NCBI RefSeq assembly: GCF_016921115.1
Contig: NZ_JAFFZS010000018.1
Span: 62,001-126,000, forward strand
Length of the DNA stretch: 64,000 bases
Source of the DNA: Streptomyces actuosus
GTDB taxonomy: Bacteria; Actinomycetota; Actinomycetes; Streptomycetales; Streptomycetaceae
Direction of reading: 5' to 3'
In this document: in pieces, positions 60,710 to 64,000 of the stretch
Layout of the letters: every line of letters starts with the position of its first letter
How positions within the stretch are numbered: the first letter of the stretch is position 1
Notes under the pieces: model-generated
The model's database searches: none
Seen by the model: only the letters and a program-made list of their open reading frames with translations
Told to the model about the DNA's origin: nothing
Program-made: the position numbers and the translations under genes

Positions 60710-61405
60710 TCAGCCCAGCTTCTTCAGCAATTCGGCGGCGAGCGGGCCGGAGGAGGCCGGGTTCTGACCGGTGACCAGGTTGCGGTCGACCACGACGTTC
60801 GGCGCCCACGGCTCGCCGACCCGCACGTCCACGCCGGCCTCGACGAGGCGAGTCTCCAGCAGCCAGCGGGCCTTGTCGGCGAAGCCGGCCTGCGCCTCCT
60901 CGGCGTTGGTGAACGCGGCCACCCGGTAGCCGGCGAAGGCGTTGCCGCCGTCGGCCCCCGTCGCGGCGAGCAGTGCCGCCGGGGCGTGGCAGACCACGCC
61001 CAGCGGCTTGCCGGACGCGAGCGTGTCCACCAGGAGGGCGCCGGAGGTGGTGTCGACGGCGAGGTCCTCCATGGGGCCGTGGCCGCCGGGGTAGAACACG
61101 GCGTCGTAGTCGTCGAGTTCGACGTCCTCCAGGCGGATCGGAGACTTCAGCTCGGCCATGGAGGCGAGCGTCGCGGCGATCCTGTCGGCACCCTCCTGGC
61201 CGCCGTTGACCTCGGGCGCGAGGCTGCCCCGGTCGACGGTGGGCACGACGCCGCCGGGAGTGGCGACGACCATCTCGTGGCCCGCGGCCCGGAACGCCTC
61301 GTACGGGGCGGCGGCCTCCTCGGCCCAGAAGCCGGTGGGGTGCTTGGTGCCGTCGGCCAGCGTCCAGTGGTCGACGCCGGTCATCACAAAGAGGATCTTC
61401 GACAT
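60710..61405 (-). CDS. DJ-1/PfpI-family protein (Hsp31-like, type 1 glutamine amidotransferase fold)
   Basis: 231 residues. The nucleophile elbow is VVCHAPAALLAATG with the Cys-His pair, the acidic partner is in the SLAPEVNGGQEGADRI segment, and the fold start KILFVMTGVDHWTLADGTKH with HPTGFWAEEAAAPYEAFRAA is that of the Hsp31/glyoxalase III group. These proteins degrade glyoxals or protect proteins from carbonyl stress. GGAG precedes ATG 61405. The tetR gene follows after three bases. A carbonyl or electrophile defence role is inferred from family knowledge. Confidence 0.88.
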   Translation of the reverse strand: MSKILFVMTGVDHWTLADGTKHPTGFWAEEAAAPYEAFRAAGHEMVVATPGGVVPTVDRGSLAPEVNGGQEGADRIAATLASMAELKSPIRLEDVELDDYDAVFYPGGHGPMEDLAVDTTSGALLVDTLASGKPLGVVCHAPAALLAATGADGGNAFAGYRVAAFTNAEEAQAGFADKARWLLETRLVEAGVDVRVGEPWAPNVVVDRNLVTGQNPASSGPLAAELLKKLG

Positions 61406-61759
61406 GGTGGATCTCCGAGGCTGCTGTCGTGGGCCCGCAAGGGGCCGGGAAGGGGCTGCACGCACCGGCACCGTGGGCGATCCGACACTTCGTGCACAGA
61501 TCGTCAGTGCGGCGATGTCGACGACGGTAGGACGGTCCGGCCACCGCTGACCAATGCGGAATCCAATGCCGGGCATCGGGATTCCGATGCCTTCTGCGGG
61601 AATGCAGTCCCGGGGCCCGCACCCGGAGGGAGCCGCCGCGCGCACGCCGGAGGCCGGCGGCGGTGCCCGGCGACGCGCGTCCCGGCGGGCCCTGTCGGGA
61701 CGGCGACCGTGCCGGTGCGGTGACGGCGCTCGTGAGCGGTGGGGTGCCGGCGGCTGTGC
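61406..61759. other. 354-bp intergenic region with palindromes
   Basis: Contains the promoter of the pfpI-tetR operon. Apart from the palindromic block described separately (61557-61591), no gene is seen; the open frames are Arg/Gly rich. Confidence 0.5.
61557..61591 (-). promoter_or_regulatory. Overlapping palindromes, candidate TetR operator
   Basis: GCATCGG at 61574-61580 and CCGATGC at 61585-61591 form an exact inverted repeat around GATT. Overlapping it, GGAATCC at 61559 and GGATTCC at 61580 form another arm pair, and ATGCCGGGCAT around 61567-61577 a third. The word CCAATGC also occurs twice just to the left. The block lies 150 to 190 bases before the DJ-1/PfpI start and is suitable for the adjacent TetR regulator. 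Confidence 0.55.
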
Positions 61760-62719
61760 TCAGCCCACCGGTGCCGGCGCGCCGCGGAAGGTGCGCCGGT
61801 AGGCGAGTGGCGACACACCGATCGCGGCATGCAGGTGCTGCCGCAGCGAGGTGCCGGTGCCGAAGCCGACCTGCCCGGCGATGTCGTCCACCGGCAGATC
61901 GGTCGCCTCCAGCAGGTGCCGCGCCTGCGCCACCCTCTGCTGGATCAGCCACCGCCCCGGGCTCACGCCGACCTCGTCGTGGAAGCGGCGGGCGAAGGTG
62001 CGCAGGCTCATCCGGGCATGCCCGGCGAGGTCCTGCAGGGTGATCGGCTCGTGCAGGTGCTCCAGCGCCCACTGGCGGGTCGCCGCCGTTCCGTTCGCCG
62101 TCGTCTCGGGCACCGGGCGCTCGATGTACTGCGCCTGGCCGCCCTCCCGCCAGGGCGGGACGACGCACACCCGCGCCACCCGATTGGCCACCTCGCTGCC
62201 GTGGTCCGCCCGGACGAGGTGCAGGCAGACATCGACCCCCGATGCGGCGCCGGCGGAGGTGAGTACCTGGCCGTCGTCGACGAACAGCACGTCCGGATCC
62301 AGCGCCACCTGCGGATACCACTCGCGGAAGAGTCCGGCCAGCGCCCAGTGCGTGGTGGCCGGACGTCCCTCCAGCAGACCGGCGGCCGCCAGAACGAACG
62401 CGCCGGTGCAGATCGACACGATGCGCGCCGATCGGGGGATCGACGCCAGCGCCTCCCGCACCGGCTCCGGCAGATCACGTGTCACGAGGGAGGAGTCGAT
62501 CGGCGGCAGGACGACCGTGTCCGCCGTCGTCAGCGCCTCCGGCCCCCGCTCGACGGTCACCGAGAAGTCCGCGTTCGTCCGGACCGGACCGCCGTCGACC
62601 GAGCAGGTCAGCACCTCGTAGTGGTCTCCCGCGGCCCCGAAGACCCGGCTCGGGATCCCCAGCTCGAACGGATACACCCCGTCCAGGGCGAGCACGACGA
62701 CACGATGAGCACGACGCAT
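61760..62719 (-). CDS. GlxA/FtrA-type regulator (DJ-1/PfpI domain plus AraC helix-turn-helix)
   Basis: 319 residues in two domains. The N-terminal 180 residues are DJ-1/PfpI-like (RVVVLALDGVYPFELGIPSR, TVVLPPIDSSLVT, IVSICTGAFVLAAAGLLEGR with a Cys elbow), and the C-terminal 110 an AraC double helix-turn-helix (EPITLQDLAGHARMSLRTFA, LPVDDIAGQVGFGTGTSLRQ). This is the architecture of AdpA and GlxA. ATG 62719 has AGGA eight bases upstream; ATG 62752 is also in frame. It is divergent from the oxidoreductase gene, with 70 bases between that carry a TGGCA dyad, so it probably controls that gene and itself. Confidence 0.9.
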   Translation of the reverse strand: MRRAHRVVVLALDGVYPFELGIPSRVFGAAGDHYEVLTCSVDGGPVRTNADFSVTVERGPEALTTADTVVLPPIDSSLVTRDLPEPVREALASIPRSARIVSICTGAFVLAAAGLLEGRPATTHWALAGLFREWYPQVALDPDVLFVDDGQVLTSAGAASGVDVCLHLVRADHGSEVANRVARVCVVPPWREGGQAQYIERPVPETTANGTAATRQWALEHLHEPITLQDLAGHARMSLRTFARRFHDEVGVSPGRWLIQQRVAQARHLLEATDLPVDDIAGQVGFGTGTSLRQHLHAAIGVSPLAYRRTFRGAPAPVG

Positions 62720-62739
62720 GGCAGAATCCTGTCGAAAGA

Positions 62740-62753
62740 TGGCAATCATGCCA
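62740..62753. promoter_or_regulatory. TGGCA-N4-TGCCA dyad, candidate operator of the GlxA-type regulator
   Basis: The exact inverted repeat TGGCA-ATCA-TGCCA sits in the 70-bp region between the divergent regulator and oxidoreductase genes. AdpA, a regulator of the same architecture, recognises sites beginning TGGC, which makes this a good operator candidate. It is close enough to both starts to affect both promoters. Confidence 0.55.
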
Positions 62754-62789
62754 TGGTACTCGCTGCGGTGTCCCGCGAGGCTTGGACGC

Positions 62790-63749
62790 ATGACGAAGAC
62801 CGCCATGATGCGCGCCATCAGCCAGGACGCCTACGGAACCCCCGACATCCTCAAGGAGGTGCGGATCCCGCGCCCCGCGCCGGGACCGAGTGAGATCCTC
62901 GTGTCCGTCCGCGCCGCGGGCCTCAACCCCACGGACTGGAAGCACCGCTCCAGTGAGGTCTTCCTGGGCCGACTGCCCCTCGTCCTCGGCTGGGACGTCT
63001 CCGGGGTCGTCGAGGCCGTCGGCTACGGCGTCACCCTCTTCAAGCCCGGGGACGAGGTCTTCGGGATGCTGCCGTACCCGTACGGTGTCGGCTCCCACGC
63101 CGAGTACGTGACGGGACCGGCGCGCGCCTTCGCCCGCAAGCCCGCCGACATCGACCACCTCCAGGCCGGCGCGCTGCCCCTCGCCGCCCTGACCGCCCAT
63201 CAGGCGATCGTGGACACCGCCGACGTCCGCGCCGGATCGCGGGTCCTCGTCCACGCCGCCGCCGGTGGCGTCGGCCACCTCGCCGTGCAGATCGCCAAGG
63301 CCCGCGGCGCATACGTCATCGGCACCGCAAGCGCCGCCAAGCACGACTTCGTCCGATCCGTCGGCGCCGACGAGGTGATCGACTACCGCAGCACCGACTT
63401 CCGCGACGTGGCCCGCGACATCGACATGGTCCTCGATCCGCTCTCGGGTGACACCCGCGCGCGCTCGCTGGAGGTGCTGCGGCCGGGCGGCACGCTCGTC
63501 TCGCTGCTGCCGGGCACCGACCCGGGCGAGGCGGCGCGGGCGGCCGAGCTGGGCGTGCGAGTGGAGACCCTGCTGGTCGAGGCCGACCACGCCGGAATGA
63601 ACGCCGTCGCCGAACTGGTCCGGTCCGGCGCCCTGCGCGCGCACGTCGAGGCGGCCCTGCCGCTCGCGGAGGCGGGCAAGGCCCACGCCCTGGGGGAGAC
63701 CGGCCGTACGACCGGCAAGATCGTGCTGATCGTGGACGCCCCGGCGTAG
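62790..63749 (+). CDS. NADP-dependent quinone oxidoreductase-like protein (MDR superfamily)
   Basis: 319 residues of the zinc-independent medium-chain dehydrogenase/reductase group. The substrate-domain pattern VRAAGLNPTDWKHRSSEVFL and GWDVSGVVEAVGYGVTLFKP, the nucleotide motif VLVHAAAGGVGHLAVQIAKA (AxxGGVG) and the Tyr-Arg segment VIDYRSTDFRDVARDIDMVL are clear; zinc-ligand Cys are absent. Such enzymes reduce quinones or enoyl compounds with NADPH. GAGG lies nine bases before ATG 62790. Probably regulated by the divergent GlxA-type regulator and followed by an imperfect hairpin. Confidence 0.9.
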   Translation: MTKTAMMRAISQDAYGTPDILKEVRIPRPAPGPSEILVSVRAAGLNPTDWKHRSSEVFLGRLPLVLGWDVSGVVEAVGYGVTLFKPGDEVFGMLPYPYGVGSHAEYVTGPARAFARKPADIDHLQAGALPLAALTAHQAIVDTADVRAGSRVLVHAAAGGVGHLAVQIAKARGAYVIGTASAAKHDFVRSVGADEVIDYRSTDFRDVARDIDMVLDPLSGDTRARSLEVLRPGGTLVSLLPGTDPGEAARAAELGVRVETLLVEADHAGMNAVAELVRSGALRAHVEAALPLAEAGKAHALGETGRTTGKIVLIVDAPA

Positions 63750-63773
63750 CGACGCGACACCGCACCGGGCCGT

Positions 63774-63824
63774 GCCGGCGGCGGATCGGGGGACCCCGGC
63801 GGGCCCACCGATCCGTCCGCCGGC
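63774..63824 (+). terminator. Imperfect 16-bp hairpin after the oxidoreductase gene
   Basis: GCCGGCGGCGGATCGG at 63774-63789 pairs with 63808-63824 with one bulged base; the loop is 18 bases. It begins 25 bases past the stop codon, in a typical terminator position. Confidence 0.6.
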
Positions 63825-64000
63825 CCGTCGCGGGCGAACGGGCCCGGGGCGGGGACCGACCGCCGCGCACGCGATCCCTGCCGGTGGGCGATGTCCGCAG
63901 CGCGGTGACGGCCCTCGGCAGACCTCGTTCCGTCCGGCCACCCCGTCCGGCCTGCCCGGCGGGCACCGGCCCCGCTCTCCGCAACTGCCGGGCGGACGGT

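Noticed and set aside
1..64000. CRISPR arrays, tRNA or rRNA genes
   Set aside because: I looked for regularly spaced repeats and for typical tRNA arms and found none; short GC-rich repeats are common by chance in this DNA.

Overview
The window reads as chromosomal DNA from a Streptomyces: very high GC, strong third-position GC bias, GTG/TTG starts, many ATGA/GTGA start-stop overlaps, and lineage-typical families (an SsgA-like protein, AfsA hotdog protein, LitR/LitS, DUF5133, MT0933-like antitoxin). I see no rRNA, tRNA, CRISPR array, transposase or integrase.

Layout. 1-6300: truncated cyclophilin gene, secreted phospholipase D-like enzyme, MarR regulator behind a MerR-type promoter, PucR/CdaR-type regulator divergent from an acyl-CoA ligase. 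6298-24639: a light-regulated isorenieratene-type carotenoid locus, with litS (ECF sigma factor), litR (MerR/B12 photoreceptor repressor), a DUF4383/SDR/DUF2071 operon, an iron-sulfur photolyase-like gene, a FAD oxidoreductase, an MpaB-type oxygenase, crtY-crtT-crtU on the minus strand and crtE-crtI-crtB-Rieske (crtV position) on the plus strand. An SsgA-like gene shares the litS upstream region, which carries a perfect 13-bp inverted repeat. 24863-26394: small unknown genes.

26824-34339: a four-gene cassette (SWIM zinc finger, vWA, MoxR AAA+ ATPase, DUF5682), interrupted after the vWA gene by a 165-bp imperfect palindrome. Its function is unknown to me; the layout resembles predicted MoxR-vWA chaperone or conflict systems. 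35434-44923 (minus strand): an exopolysaccharide locus with an Agd3-like deacetylase, PelF-like glycosyltransferase, polytopic membrane protein, two NAD-dependent sugar-nucleotide enzymes, a nucleotidyltransferase, a spherulin-4-like hydrolase and a GH114 lipoprotein. This set parallels the Aspergillus galactosaminogalactan cluster with a Pel-type synthase, so a galactosamine-rich polymer is the best guess.

45315-64000: mixed genes including a decayed AraC-type regulator, LysR regulator, streptogrisin C-like protease with a chitin-binding tail, frameshifted glyoxalase-fold gene, DinB and DUF1801 proteins, MscS channel, orphan AfsA/ScbA-like protein, small membrane proteins, MT0933-like antitoxin, lipoprotein, BCCT osmolyte transporter with a palindrome against its start codon, LysR regulator, DJ-1/PfpI-tetR operon, and a GlxA-type regulator divergent from a quinone-oxidoreductase-like gene. 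Several intergenic palindromes are plausible operators and several perfect hairpins are plausible terminators.
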